64,000 nucleotides of DNA from Chondrilla cf. caribensis (GCA_964020155.1 OZ026548.1:772501-836500); one strand, 5' to 3'. Positions 12,093 through 37,908 are shown, counted from the stretch's first letter. Program-made: numbers and translations. Notes: a model not told the origin generated them from the letters alone.

Positions 12093-13652
12093 TCAATGGA
12101 AGGCCTCATCTTGTGGAGGTTCCCAGCGTTCTCCCTGGAAACTATCACCATCCTCTTCAACCTCATCCTGTGCCTGTATTTCGTGATATTCACGTCTTCT
12201 GGAGCAACAGCAATGTCGGATGAGCTTGTAAGGGTAGTAAACGATAACACAAAACAGAGGAAGATTTGCCAACACTGCAAATATTGTAAGTACAGACCTC
12301 AAGTTCAATAATTGGACAGAATTGCTATAGCTAAAGCTATACAATACAGCAATAAAAACCACATTCACCATGAGCAGGGTCTCCACATAGGTGTGTCTGC
12401 GATTCTCGAAAGGTTGGAACAAACTGTGGACAGCTAGAATGACAATTGAGAGGAGAGAAAATGAGAACATCTTGTAACTACTGTAGGCAAAAGCTGCCGC
12501 ACTCCAAAGGGCTATTCTGTACAGAAGGTGTAATCCAGTGAAAAATTGCATTTTTGGTTTGTAGACTCCTTGAAACAAATTTAACAGTGGAGCTAGCTTG
12601 TGTAGTCTAGGGAGCTGGACTCTTCCTCTAGTTAGGTAGGAGGCTAGTGCTGGGACACCAGGGTGGTAGAAGAAGGGGAGGGAGAGGAGGACAGCTACAC
12701 CGACAAAGATCCAGGCTGGAATGAAGTAAGGGAGGTGCTGTGGAGGACCCCAACATAGAGACTGAGAAGAAGCAGTGTGTTCATGCATACAGCAAAAAGT
12801 TGCATTGTGAGTTGAGTCAGTAAAATAGCTGTAACGAGGACAATGACAAATGTTATCCGGCAATTCACATCTAAACAGAAGTCGGAATGACACTTCCACC
12901 AGACTACCATACATGAGGATAGCAACTGAGCACACACCAGTCAACACTGGGCGCTGGGGGAAATGTCTCTCTCTCCAGTTACGTACAACACGACGTAGTT
13001 TAGCCCAAGGACCACGACAACACTGAAAAGGACACTGGGTACAGGTGGCAAGGAAGAAGGAGACAGCTACCAGTACACCAGCTATCAGGACCTTCACATA
13101 ACCAAGGGAATAGTGAGTGAGAGTTTGGGGGTGCCAGAACAACTGTAAAGGAGCATTGAACAGTACAAGAAGTCCTGATACAGATAGTATATCAAGATTA
13201 ATATTGGTGCAGCCCTGATAGTCCTGATTATATGGTGGAATGTGAAACAAAGCCACCAGGGCCTGGTACATGAATACCAGTGAGTGTCCTGGACCTGAAG
13301 CAAGATCAATGTTGAAGAACAAGATCAGAGGAACCAAGATGAGGACAGGGAGGGAATCCAGGAAGATGTAGAGGGGAAGGTTGTTGGCTGAGGGATATTG
13401 GAGCCACCACCAATAATCCATAGTCCTATTGATACAATCAGTGCAAGTAGAACAAACTTCTTTAATCTCATCAATACTCATCAAATACTGGTCCTCATTT
13501 TGGTCACTAGTACATTGATATACAGTAGATACGTCAACTGGACCACAGGTACAATTACTATACTGGATATCAGTACATTTTCTCTCAGTAGTATCAGAGA
13601 ACACTTCAGAAAAGAGACACAATCCCACAACAACAGAGACAATGACGTTCAT
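12093..13652 (-). CDS. Array gene 4: Cys-rich ~10-pass membrane protein
   Basis: Intronless, 519 residues from the signal-peptide Met at 13,650-13,652; the frame is open to 13,769. The seven-Cys ectodomain is conserved in pattern but altered in sequence, starting TTERKCTDIQYS. About ten membrane segments follow, with the TASSQSLCWG form of the second outer loop shared with genes 3 and 6. The long cytosolic loop has the variant LAPLLNLFQGVYKP, shared only with gene 6. The stretch between TM9 and TM10 is unlike the other copies. The tail ends EAFH. Function unknown; a membrane receptor or channel-like role is inference from topology. Confidence 0.82.
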   Translation of the reverse strand: MNVIVSVVVGLCLFSEVFSDTTERKCTDIQYSNCTCGPVDVSTVYQCTSDQNEDQYLMSIDEIKEVCSTCTDCINRTMDYWWWLQYPSANNLPLYIFLDSLPVLILVPLILFFNIDLASGPGHSLVFMYQALVALFHIPPYNQDYQGCTNINLDILSVSGLLVLFNAPLQLFWHPQTLTHYSLGYVKVLIAGVLVAVSFFLATCTQCPFQCCRGPWAKLRRVVRNWRERHFPQRPVLTGVCSVAILMYGSLVEVSFRLLFRCELPDNICHCPRYSYFTDSTHNATFCCMHEHTASSQSLCWGPPQHLPYFIPAWIFVGVAVLLSLPFFYHPGVPALASYLTRGRVQLPRLHKLAPLLNLFQGVYKPKMQFFTGLHLLYRIALWSAAAFAYSSYKMFSFSLLSIVILAVHSLFQPFENRRHTYVETLLMVNVVFIAVLYSFSYSNSVQLLNLRSVLTIFAVLANLPLFCVIVYYPYKLIRHCCCSRRREYHEIQAQDEVEEDGDSFQGERWEPPQDEAFH

Positions 13653-13769
13653 CCTAATCTGTGTCCTCTGGTGAGCTTCTAGAACAAACTGAACTGAACT
13701 GACCACAACTAGTGCTATCATGGGATTATATAGGAACAATGACTCATTGTTATCATTTATATAGATCAC

Positions 13770-14310
13770 ACATACATGAACATAATATTATATAATGCAG
13801 ATTGCATTAATGAGATTCATAGCTCCCCAAGGGGCATCCACCACAAATATTCCCAAAGACATAAGAATATTACACAATGAATTTTATTTTCATCACAAAA
13901 CATCCACATTTAGTGGGTACAGTCAGACCTTACTGATGCTGCTTATAACTAGTGTACATGCTAATCACATGACAGTCACATGCTACATAGCACATTATAT
14001 TACAGCAATCGGACACACACACACAAACTCTTTACCAACACACCCAAGGTACACACACACCTACAGTACATCAAGTGTTGGACTAGTTGGATTGAAAACT
14101 CTTAATGTAGTATAAACGACAGAGTAGCCATTGCTAAGTGTCTGGCTGAACAAGACTACTTCATTGACACACTACATGTACAGTTCAGACTACAACTGAC
14201 TCTCAATTCAAAATGAGTGGGCATGTCTGTAGCACATGAAGTGGTGGATTGACTGTGGTGGTAACTATAGCTAACTGGGAAACAGGGTCCAATACAACAA
14301 AATGCTACAC
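13770..14310. repeat. Array spacer between genes 4 and 5
   Basis: Shared with the 5' flanks of genes 3 and 6. It holds the uninterrupted sites of the MITE insertions seen in those units. No gene is visible. Confidence 0.6.
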
Positions 14311-14321
14311 GTGTGTCTGTG

Positions 14322-14392
<71 letters not shown>
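14311..14392. repeat. (GT)n microsatellite
   Basis: GT repeats with two GC interruptions, following 'aaaatgctacacgtgtgtct'. The same junction recurs at about 21,092. Confidence 0.92.
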
Positions 14393-14393
<1 letters not shown>

Positions 14394-15200
14394 CATGCAT
14401 GTGCGTCACCATGTGCTTGTGTGTACAACAGGTATAATTCCTTCATACATGCTACAAGCTGTATAGAGGTAAGGTGAAGGCAAGTTCAGCTCAACCCTAG
14501 CATGGTGTACCTCCACACACAGTCACATGATGTTGGAGTGGTTTACTCTCAGGTACAAGGTATGATGGTCAGATGTACTGTAAGCCATTTTGATAGTACA
14601 TCCCTACTAATGATGTAATGTAAAATGGCTCCCTAGAGTGAACTAGAGGAAAAACTGAGTACCTAAAAACAGCTTTAGTGAGGAAGTACATGTTTTGTTC
14701 AAGGCTTGTTTGCACTTTTAAGGCCTCACAGTGTATCTTCATTTCATATTTGACTTCAGTCATGGAAAAATTTCACCTAACCCAACACTTACTAAAAATC
14801 CAATGTCCCCAGGGTTCCCAATAACCAAGCTAGCCCCTATTATATAAACACCACTCTGATTTCAATTGTGCTCAAATATATTCATCATTCATTATGGTGT
14901 ACTTTCAGGTCCAAAGGTATGTAAACCACTGGTGACCTGTTCAATAAGCACAACAACACTCCCTGCACCACATGACTTCACTCAGGAATATTACATTATA
15001 TTGTGTATATAGTCTACTATGACTCCACTACACTAGCTGGATGTGAGGCTCCAATAAGTCAACAAGTACCAGTATCAATGGACACACTGTCATGTACATG
15101 TACATACAAAAGAAAATGATAACACTCCATGCCAAATACTGTCCATGAGAATGTACAAGATGAGTGGAGGATATCGATCAGAAATGACTATACTGTTCCT

Positions 15201-16727
15201 TCACTGGTCAGGCACCATACGATCTATGATAAAGTCATCACTTTCTTCCAATTTCTTCTGTGGAATCAACCCCCCGCGATCCCCTCCCATATGACAGCAA
15301 CAGTGGCGAAGGAATCCATGAAGACAGTAGACAACGACAAAGAACAAAGGGAGATTCACTAGTAGAGGGACCAGTGTGAACTCGGCCCACGTTGGAAATG
15401 TCACGATGGACACATTCACCAGTGTGATGTTGACCAGGAGAAGGGTTTCAAAGTAGTTGTGCACAGGTTTCTTGTACGGCTGAAAGAGGCTGTGAATAGC
15501 GAGGATGATGATAAGCACAAACAGGTATATGTCTATACTGTCGGAGTGGCCCACTGCAAATGCTACAGTTGCAAATAAGCCAATTCTGTACAGAAGGTGC
15601 AATCCGGTTAAAAATTGCATTTTTGGTTTGTAGACTCCTTGAAACACATCAAACAGTGGAGCTAGCTTGTGTAGTCTAGGGAGCTGGACTCTTCCTCTAG
15701 TTAGGTAGGAGGTTAGTGCTGGGACACCAGGGTGGTAGAAGAAGGGGAGGGAGAGGAGGACAGCTACACCGACAACGATCCAGGCTGGAATGAAGTAAGG
15801 GAGGTGCTGTGGAGAACCCCAACATAAAAAGTCGGACGATCCTGTATGTTCACTGCAAAATAAATAACTGACAGAATGATTGGAATTGCAGTGACACAAC
15901 TCTTCCACTGCTACTTGTTTGTAGAGAAGTCGGAATGACACTTCCACCAGACTACCATACATGAGGATAGCAACTGAGCACACACCAGTCAACACTGATC
16001 GCTGGGGGAGATGTCTCTCTCTCCAGTTACGTACAGCACGACGTAGTTTAGCCCAAGGACTACGACAACACTGAAGAGGACACTGGGTACAGGTGGAAAG
16101 GAAGAAGGAGACAGCTACCAGTACACCAGCTATCAGGACCTTCACATAATCCAGAGAATAGTGAGTAATAGTCAAGACAGTTGGATAGTGCCAAAAGTAC
16201 TTCAAAACTGCATTGTAGAAGACTAGGAATCCTGAAACCAACATGCTGAGTAATCCCCAATTGGAAAGATTGTCATACCTGCATGGCTGACCAGGCAGAA
16301 CAGGAGGGCAATAGGGACCACCACCAGCAGTGCTGAGTGCCACCAGGGCCTGGTATGTGAAGATCAGTGAGTGTCCTGGACCTGAAACAAGATCAATGTT
16401 GAAGAACAAGATCAGAGGAACCAAGATGAGGACAGGGAGGGAATCCAGGAAGACGTAGAGGATGTAGTCCTTGGGGGCAGTATGTCCGGTAATATAGGCC
16501 TTCTCCTGGCAGTATTTATCACCGATTTCATTACACGACACAGAATTGTAGTGGGGCACTATCCTACTGGTGATGTTGCCAGGGGAACATACTCCATAGG
16601 TACCAGGGACAAGATCACAGAAAGAACTGGCACCATACCCTCCACAGAGAGAGAGGATCCAAAGACTAGCAGCAACTGAGGGGAAATATAAAGTCCTACA
16701 ATAACAATTATTATGCTGCCTACACAC
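15201..16727 (-). CDS. Array gene 5: divergent Cys-rich membrane protein
   Basis: Intronless, up to 508 residues. The start is uncertain: the N-terminal hydrophobic stretch (SVAASLWILSLCGGYG, about 17-32) is the likely signal peptide. The ectodomain has about four cysteines, not seven, and an N-glycosylation motif. The membrane topology is the same. Two blocks are almost identical to the sisters: TM4 to TM5 (about 15,920-16,150) and the TM6/long-loop block (about 15,598-15,812). TM7-TM10 and the tail are strongly diverged. The tail has HCCCHMGGD in place of the CCCPRRR-type cluster and ends in a different acidic stretch (EESDDFIIDRMVPDQ). The second outer loop is closest to the CWGSPQHLPYF type. 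Function unknown. Confidence 0.8.
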   Translation of the reverse strand: MCRQHNNCYCRTLYFPSVAASLWILSLCGGYGASSFCDLVPGTYGVCSPGNITSRIVPHYNSVSCNEIGDKYCQEKAYITGHTAPKDYILYVFLDSLPVLILVPLILFFNIDLVSGPGHSLIFTYQALVALSTAGGGPYCPPVLPGQPCRYDNLSNWGLLSMLVSGFLVFYNAVLKYFWHYPTVLTITHYSLDYVKVLIAGVLVAVSFFLSTCTQCPLQCCRSPWAKLRRAVRNWRERHLPQRSVLTGVCSVAILMYGSLVEVSFRLLYKQVAVEELCHCNSNHSVSYLFCSEHTGSSDFLCWGSPQHLPYFIPAWIVVGVAVLLSLPFFYHPGVPALTSYLTRGRVQLPRLHKLAPLFDVFQGVYKPKMQFLTGLHLLYRIGLFATVAFAVGHSDSIDIYLFVLIIILAIHSLFQPYKKPVHNYFETLLLVNITLVNVSIVTFPTWAEFTLVPLLVNLPLFFVVVYCLHGFLRHCCCHMGGDRGGLIPQKKLEESDDFIIDRMVPDQ

Positions 16728-17340
16728 ACAATATATAGTACGTATAGTATTATATAGTATAGCATAGTATAGTATAGTATAGTATAGTATAGTATAGTAT
16801 ATAGATATAGTATTAAGTACACACTATACGCATAATATGTATTGTACTGAATGTATGCATGTATTGGCAGGTTAATTCAATTTCCAAAACCACAGAGCAG
16901 CCCCTAAAGTGTGTGCAACCAATTAGTTTCACTTCAATCATTAGGAGTCAGGAGATGTGCTCAACAGACCATATATGCAAGGTTACGCTCACAACCCGCA
17001 ACAATAGGAGATGAAAAGTCAACAGTGAGTGGTGTGTGTTAGGATGCATGCACGTATGAGATATGTTTGTTGTCTGATTTGCTTCTATGGAAAAGTACCT
17101 AATGGGTTTAAACATCACGTTAAGCCCTCAGCACCCACACACAATATCCTCTCAACACTGGTGAAGCTGAAACACATACACACATACACACCCATATGTA
17201 CAATACCGGCTCGATACTTGAACTTGAAACACACACACACAATGCAAGCTCAGTATCGGTAAAGTACACTTTTTTCATTTCAAAATGGTAGCCAGAAAGT
17301 ATATCACTGACAAAGTTAGTTAGTGTATAGGATTGTTATA
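16728..17340. other. Gene 5 upstream spacer with TAGTA repeats
   Basis: From 16,745 to about 16,802 there is a TAGTA-type pentanucleotide run. The rest is AT-rich, without a gene or a recognised promoter, and is not shared with the other units. Confidence 0.6.
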
Positions 17341-17351
17341 CATAGAGTTGA

Positions 17352-17656
<305 letters not shown>

Positions 17657-18099
17657 CAATCGTGAATGTCAAGATATATTATGGAGGCTTTCACATTGTA
17701 AGAAAAAATGAACTTAAGATCTAGAGAACAACATTTGATACAAATGCAAAATTATCGTTGAAAATAATTATTATACACGTACATACATGTCACATGTGCA
17801 ACCATCCAATTCAGGATTAGAGAAGCTACAACCTAAAGTAGAGTGAATTGTTATGAATCCACAGCAATTTGTTACAATGTATTACCGCATCGAGCAAGTC
17901 AGTAAGTTCATACAAAATCGACATCATCTCACTAATCCCGAACATTGGAACATCATCAATACAATTATCACTACACAACACATCATAAGGTCACCACAAC
18001 ACTAGAATCTACCATGTTGTCCAGTTGCTACACACTCTACTACTTCAACATACACACTATACTGATGACATGCAACAAGTAAGAGTGATGAACAGCGTT

Positions 18100-19701
18100 T
18101 TACAAGTGACTCAATAAACCAGTTGATGATCCCCAACTAGATGTGCTAGGATCTTTGAAGGCCTCATCTTGTGGAGGTTCCAAGTGCTCTCCCTGGAAAC
18201 GATCATCATCCTCTTCAACCTCATCCTGTGCCTGTATTTCGTGATATCCACGTCTTCTGCAACAACAGCAGCACCGTCGGATGAGCTTGTAAGTGTAGTA
18301 AACAAAAACGCAAACCAGAGGGAGATTTGGCAGTATATAAACCATGACGTATAACATTATTTCATATCCGGTAGGTAGGGTAACTATATATTTAATAGAG
18401 ATTATAGCCACAGCAATCAAAACCACATTCACTATGAGCAGGGTCTCCACATAGTTGTGTCTGCGACTCTCAAAAGGTTGGAACAAACTGTGAACAGCTA
18501 GAATGATAACTATGAGAAGTAAGAACCAGAAGATTTTATCAATGTTAGAAGAAAAACCTACCGCACTCCAAAGGCCTATTCTGTACAGAAGGTGTAATCC
18601 AGTGAAAAATTGCATTTTTGGTTTGTAGACTCCTTGAAACAAATTTAACAGTGGAGCTAGCTTGTGTAGTCTAGGGAGCTGGATTCTTCCTCTAGTTAGG
18701 TAGGAGGCTAGTGCTGGGACACCAGGGTGGTAGAAGAAGGGGAGGGAGATGAGGACAGCTACACCGACCAAGATACAGGCTGGAATGAAGTAAGGGAGGT
18801 GCAGTGGAGAGGTCCAACATAGAGACTGAGAAGAAGCAGTGTAATCATGCATACAGCAAATAGTTGCCTTGTAGGGTAAGCCAGTAAAATAGTTGTAACG
18901 AGGACAATGACAAATGTTATCTGGCAATTCACATCTAAACAGAAGTCGGAATGACACTTCCACCAGACTACCATACATGAGGATAGCGACTGAGCACACA
19001 CCAGTCAACACTGGGCGCTGGGGGAGATGTCTCTCTCTCCAGTTACGTACAGCACGACGTAGTTTAGCCCAAGGACTACGACAATACTGAAGAGGACACT
19101 GGGTACAGGTGGAAAGGAAGAAGGAGACAGCTACCAGTACACCAGCTATCAGGACCTTCACATAACCAAGGGAATAGTGAGTGAGAGTTTGGGAGGACCA
19201 GAAAACCAGTAAAGGAACATTGCACAGTACAGGAAGTCCTGATACAGATAGTATATGAAGATTAACACTGGTGCAGCCCTCATAGCCCTGATTATTTATT
19301 GGAATGTGGAACAAAGCCACCAGGACCTGGTATGTGAAGATCAGTGAGTGTCCTGGACCTGAAGCAAGATCAATGTTGAAGAACAAGATCAGAGGAACCA
19401 AGATGAGGACAGGGAGGGAATCCAGGAAGATGTAGAGGGGGAAGTTGTTGTCTGAAGGATTTTGGAGCCACCAATCATCTGTACATTTAGTACAAGCAGA
19501 ACAAACTTTTTGGTTCTCATCTTGGTTGAAATACTGGTTCTCATTTTGGTCACTAGTACATTGCCCTACAGTAGAAACGTTAACTGGACCACAGGTACAA
19601 TCAATACTATACTGGAAATCAGTATATTTACACTCAGTAGTATTACAGAACACTTCAGAAAAGAGACACAATCCCACAACAACAGAGACAATGATGTTCA
19701 T
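18100..19701 (-). CDS. Array gene 6: Cys-rich ~10-pass membrane protein
   Basis: Intronless, 533 residues from the Met at 19,699-19,701; the frame is open to 19,767. Signal peptide, seven-Cys ectodomain (starts NTTECKYTDFQYS), about ten membrane segments, TASSQSLCW form of the second outer loop, LAPLLNLFQG long loop as in gene 4, and an expanded CCCCC cluster near the tail. The stop used by the sisters (after EAFH) is lost, so the tail runs on for about 13 residues (ends STGLLSHL). A MITE at 19,775-20,298 sits 74 bp upstream of the start and separates it from the TATA-like box. Confidence 0.82.
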   Translation of the reverse strand: MNIIVSVVVGLCLFSEVFCNTTECKYTDFQYSIDCTCGPVNVSTVGQCTSDQNENQYFNQDENQKVCSACTKCTDDWWLQNPSDNNFPLYIFLDSLPVLILVPLILFFNIDLASGPGHSLIFTYQVLVALFHIPINNQGYEGCTSVNLHILSVSGLPVLCNVPLLVFWSSQTLTHYSLGYVKVLIAGVLVAVSFFLSTCTQCPLQYCRSPWAKLRRAVRNWRERHLPQRPVLTGVCSVAILMYGSLVEVSFRLLFRCELPDNICHCPRYNYFTGLPYKATICCMHDYTASSQSLCWTSPLHLPYFIPACILVGVAVLISLPFFYHPGVPALASYLTRGRIQLPRLHKLAPLLNLFQGVYKPKMQFFTGLHLLYRIGLWSAVGFSSNIDKIFWFLLLIVIILAVHSLFQPFESRRHNYVETLLIVNVVLIAVAIISIKYIVTLPTGYEIMLYVMVYILPNLPLVCVFVYYTYKLIRRCCCCCRRRGYHEIQAQDEVEEDDDRFQGEHLEPPQDEAFKDPSTSSWGSSTGLLSHL

Positions 19702-19774
19702 CCTAATCTGTGTCCTCTGGTGAGCTTCTAGAACAAACTGAACTGAACTGATCACTAGTGCTATCACGGGACTA

Positions 19775-20298
19775 CCGTATGCGCGGAAATTTTCGCGGTA
19801 CTAAACTTTCGCGGTTGCATAACTTTGAGGATTTTCGCGGATTTTATTTTCGCGGTTGTGGACCGAATCAAATTTATTATTTTTCAGTTTAAAATGTTCG
19901 AGTTAGAGAGCTTTATCCGTGGTTTCATGTTTAATATGTATCGTGGACGCCTCTCGAAGGAGAGGTACTTCATTGCGCTTGCGAAATCGCGAATAGAGAA
20001 GATCCCTACGCTGTAGCTGTCGACATCTTATCAAAAATCAGGATAAAGAAAAATACTTGAATCTTAGGTCAATGCTTTTTTCAGCCAATAATAAATAATT
20101 TATTTAAACTAACACAAACCTATCTTCTACTGTAGTCGTGTTTTGCAACGTGCACTGTACGTCGAAAATAGACGGCCATTTTATTATACTACGTAATCGC
20201 CAGTACCATAATAATTCGCGGATTAAACTTTCGCGGATGACCAGGCGTTCCGCGAAAACCGCGAAAGTTTAGTACCGCGAAAATTTCCGCGCATACGG
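19775..20298. mobile_element. MITE, 524 bp, TTCGCGG family, in array promoter
   Basis: Long TIRs begin CCGTATGCGCGGAAATTTTC, with TA at 19,773-19,774 and 20,299-20,300. Sister genes 3 (about 9,783) and 4 (about 13,723) keep the uninterrupted site, gggac or gggat followed by tatataggaac. The insertion is therefore precise. The TATA-like box at 20,328-20,337 now lies about 630 bp from the start codon of array gene 6. Confidence 0.92.
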
Positions 20299-20687
20299 TA
20301 TATAGGAACAATGACTCATTGTTATCATTTATATAGATCACACACGCATGAACATAAATATAATAATAATAATGCTGACCTCATTAATGACATCCATAGC
20401 TCCCCAAGGGGCATCCACCACAAATATTCCCAAAGACATAAGAATATTACATAAAGTACTTCATTTTCATCACAAAACATCCACATTTAGTGGGTTCAGT
20501 CAGACCTTACTGAAGATGCTTATAACTGGTGTACATGCTAATCACATGACAGTCACATGTAAATACACACTACATTATATTACAGCAATAGGACACACAC
20601 ACCAACTCTTTCCCAACACAACCAAGGTGCATACACACACCTACATCAACTATTGGACTAGTTGGATCGAGAACCCTTAATGTAGTA

Positions 20688-20902
20688 CCGTATAGTGGGA
20701 AAGTTTTGCGGACTAAAACTTTCACAAATTTTGTGAAGAAACTGGTATTAGCGAAAGTTTTATTCGTGAACATTCAATGACGTAATCATCTGACAATCAA
20801 TTAATGCGATGGGCATTAAAAATGCAAAACTTTTTTTGTAAAATTCGCACGAAATTGAGCGATTCACAAAGTTTTGTCTTGCGAAACTTTCTGTCCATAC
20901 GG
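20688..20902. mobile_element. MITE, 215 bp, TTCGCGG family
   Basis: TIRs start CCGTATAGTGGGAAAGTTTT (left) and CCGTATGGACAGAAAGTTTC (right, reverse complement), with TA at 20,686-20,687 and 20,903-20,904. The sister site is uninterrupted at about 4,080 and 7,610 (tgtagtatgaagg). Confidence 0.88.
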
Positions 20903-21103
20903 TATGAAGGACAGAATAGCCATTGTTAAGTGTCTGGCTGAGCGAGACTACTCCATTGACACACTATATGCACAGTTCAGACTATAACTGACTTTCAATA
21001 CAAAATGAGTGGGCATGTCTGTAGCACACGAAGTGGTAGATCAACTGTGGTGGTAACTATGACTAACTGAGAAACAGGGTCCAATACAACAAAATGCTAC
21101 ACG

Positions 21104-21104
21104 T

Positions 21105-21179
<75 letters not shown>
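21104..21179. repeat. (GT)n microsatellite at array edge
   Basis: The last shared element of the array. Sequence to its right (21,180 on) has no counterpart in the array and leads into the ATPase gene. Confidence 0.93.
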
Positions 21180-21180
<1 letters not shown>

Positions 21181-21582
21181 ACTGATTGTGAGAGTTTCAA
21201 ATCTGATCCACGAACACTTCCTCATATGTACAAGGTGCAAGATGACACATACAACCGAGCTTTGTTCACGAATACAATCACAGAACATGTGTATGTGGCT
21301 GAAAACTACTCACTGTGACAGCCCCTTAAAACTGTCAAAATTGATCGGGGAACACACTATATACGTAGATTGACCTTGAAATTGAATCCACTGAACTTAC
21401 AAACACAGGGATAAATGCCAATGTAGCTTGAACAGCGATGGACGTCTTACCTTTTCGTGAACGGAACTGCACTGACAACCAGTCCACGATACGAGTGACA
21501 GATCGAATTGTATGGCACGAAATCGCTTCAAATCGTCAACGAATCGCATCCCATCGTACAGCAGACAAAACACACAACTCAC

Positions 21583-34164
<12,582 letters not shown>

Positions 34165-34889
34165 TATCCACTAAGTAGACAGGAGGTTGGGACGCTAATA
34201 TACAGTCACTTCCGCGTTGTCTTAGGAGCTAGTCAACTGTATTCACTTCTCACACGAATGTTATATAACACAAGCGACAGGAAATCGACTTTAGCAGAGC
34301 AGTAGTAACTGTACCGTTGGGGCGATTTGCAAGCCTGTTCTCCTGAAAGTGGTGACGTACTGGATAAAATTATGCTCTCTCTTTCCACTTTTCCGGTTTG
34401 AATTGCTGGCGTTTAGATGGTGATATGGTGCTGCGGTCTTTCCTCAGCACATTCCCTGTGGTGCAGTCCGTTTCTGCTGTAGAAACCGGCGTGTGTGAGT
34501 GGGCGATGACGTAAAGATGCGTGAACCACTCTGAGTGGTTGAAGATTACGTAATGCAATGGCCGCCGACAATCCATTAATCGCCCGTTAGGCGCTTGAGA
34601 ATCGCCCTTATCAGCAATGTCGGCTATGATACAGCATTCCATATATGCATCAGAGGCTGAATCAGCAAATCAGGACATGACGGCACGAAACCGGTTCCAA
34701 GCAGTCAAATTCTAAATTGCAGAGTATACTTATTTACCCACAACCTACTGACTAGGTCACTTGTAACTTGTTGACTTCAGAAGGTTAATACTGATAATTT
34801 GTGTAGTTTCTGTGTGTGGCAGCACAAGCATATTGTACTATCTCTTTTGTACAGTTTCTTTATACTGCAAATAGTGGTTGATCTGCAAA
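34165..34889. promoter_or_regulatory. Shared upstream region of ATPase and Ran copy 1
   Basis: A 725-bp region between two divergent start codons (34,164 minus and 34,890 plus). It is less AT-rich than the surrounding introns, lacks a clear TATA box and holds TGACGT-like words near 34,508. A divergent promoter is an inference from layout. Confidence 0.45.
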
Positions 34890-35839
34890 ATGGCTCAAGT
34901 GCCTGCTGCAACATTCAAAGTATTGTTAACTCTAATGAATGCGATAGACAGTACTAAGATTTTTATCTGACCATCTTTATTTTTATTAGCTTGTTTTGAT
35001 TGGTGATGGAGCATGTGGAAAGAGTACCTTTGTGAAACGCCATCTCACTGGAGAATTTCGAAAGGAGTACATAGGTATGTAAGTGCTTTTGTCATATAAC
35101 TCAAACCATAGACTATACACTACCAGTAAGTGCACAAATCTACTGGAGTTATACCTGTTTGTAGATATGATGTTAGCAACCAAGTATAGATTATGTAACT
35201 TTCAATCTACACGTGTAGCCACAATGGGTGCTGAAGTTCATCCTATACAATTCTACACCAATCGAGGACCCATATTGTTTCGTGTCTGGGACACAGCTGG
35301 ACAAGAGAAGTTGGGAGGACTCCGTGATGGGTACTACATTGGAAGTCACTGTGGAATCATCATGTTTGACTTGACTTCAAAGATCACTTACAAAAATGTA
35401 CCCAACTGGTATAGAGATTTGACCAGAGTTTGCGACAACATACCATTGGTCTTGTGTGGGAATAAGGCAGATATTAAAGAGCGCAAGATCAAACCCAAAT
35501 CTATCACTTTCCACAGAAAAAAGAATATGCAGGTTCGTTTAGTGAGTGTTTGTGCATGTATGTGTGTGCTTGTACATATGTGTATGCATGTATATTATCT
35601 CCCTTTTTCTTTGTTTCTTGAAGTACTATGATGTCAGTGCTAAGAGTAACTACAATATTGAAAAGCCTTTCCTGTACATTGCAAGGAAGTTGGCAGGAGA
35701 TCCAGATCTGGAATTTGTGCAAATGCCCGCTGTGCTGCCTCCAGAAACTGAAGTAGATCCAGAAACCATCAAAGTATATGAAGATGAAATAGAAAGAGCT
35801 GCAACATTGCCCCTTCCTGAAGATGATGAAGATTTCTAA
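34890..35839 (+). CDS. ran: Ran GTPase, copy 1 (divergent)
   Basis: Exons 34,890-34,919, 34,990-35,074, 35,219-35,532 and 35,624-35,839 give 214 residues (human Ran has 216). Ran drives nuclear transport and spindle assembly. Visible: P-loop GDGACGKS (residues about 15-22, replacing the usual GDGGTGKT), switch [23 protein letters not shown] guanine-binding motif, SAK motif and an acidic tail ending EDDEDF. The T-to-S change in the P-loop keeps a hydroxyl for Mg2+. Intron positions and phases match copy 2 exactly. AATAAA follows 18 bp after the stop. The coding frame is intact, so it is likely a functional but diverged paralogue. Confidence 0.9.
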
Positions 35840-35856
35840 CTACTTAGTCTGCAGAT

Positions 35857-35862
35857 AATAAA
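35857..35862 (+). terminator. Poly(A) signal of Ran copy 1
   Basis: AATAAA 18 bp past the stop codon. Confidence 0.55.
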
Positions 35863-36317
35863 TTTTGTAGTGAATATTATTATTATTGAACTATAATAAC
35901 TCCCTCCAAAATTGATGTATGTCTATGGTGCTTTTGAACATCAATATTGCTGTTAAGTATTATAACATACGCGCGAATAATATTATTCATAAACTGTACT
36001 GTAGTGTAGAATAGCGGAGCACGTGTAGGTCAGGTGACATTCCAGTTTGAACTGGATTGCACCGCACTACTTGAACGGATGCTAATTTTGAAAAACGCGG
36101 GAATTTTTTGAACAGTTTGAGATCGAAGGAGATTTACATCGTAAGAATCTTCAGTCCATGAGATTCTTTACAACTTTTAAATAGTATAATTCTGCCAAAC
36201 ACTACATTTTTTGTTTTGTTAATAGTCTAAGTGGTGATTTTACAAACGTTATTCAGGAGTTCACGAGTGGGGTCGGATTTGTAACGTTTTCGTCTTTCTC
36301 TCTTGCAGATTACAAGA

Positions 36318-37908
<1,591 letters not shown>

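Noticed and set aside
21397..21582. Continuation of the ATPase frame past exon 14
   Set aside because: It is read-through of a good GTGAGT donor. The weak DLSLV resemblance near 21,480 is noted only as a possible decayed exon.
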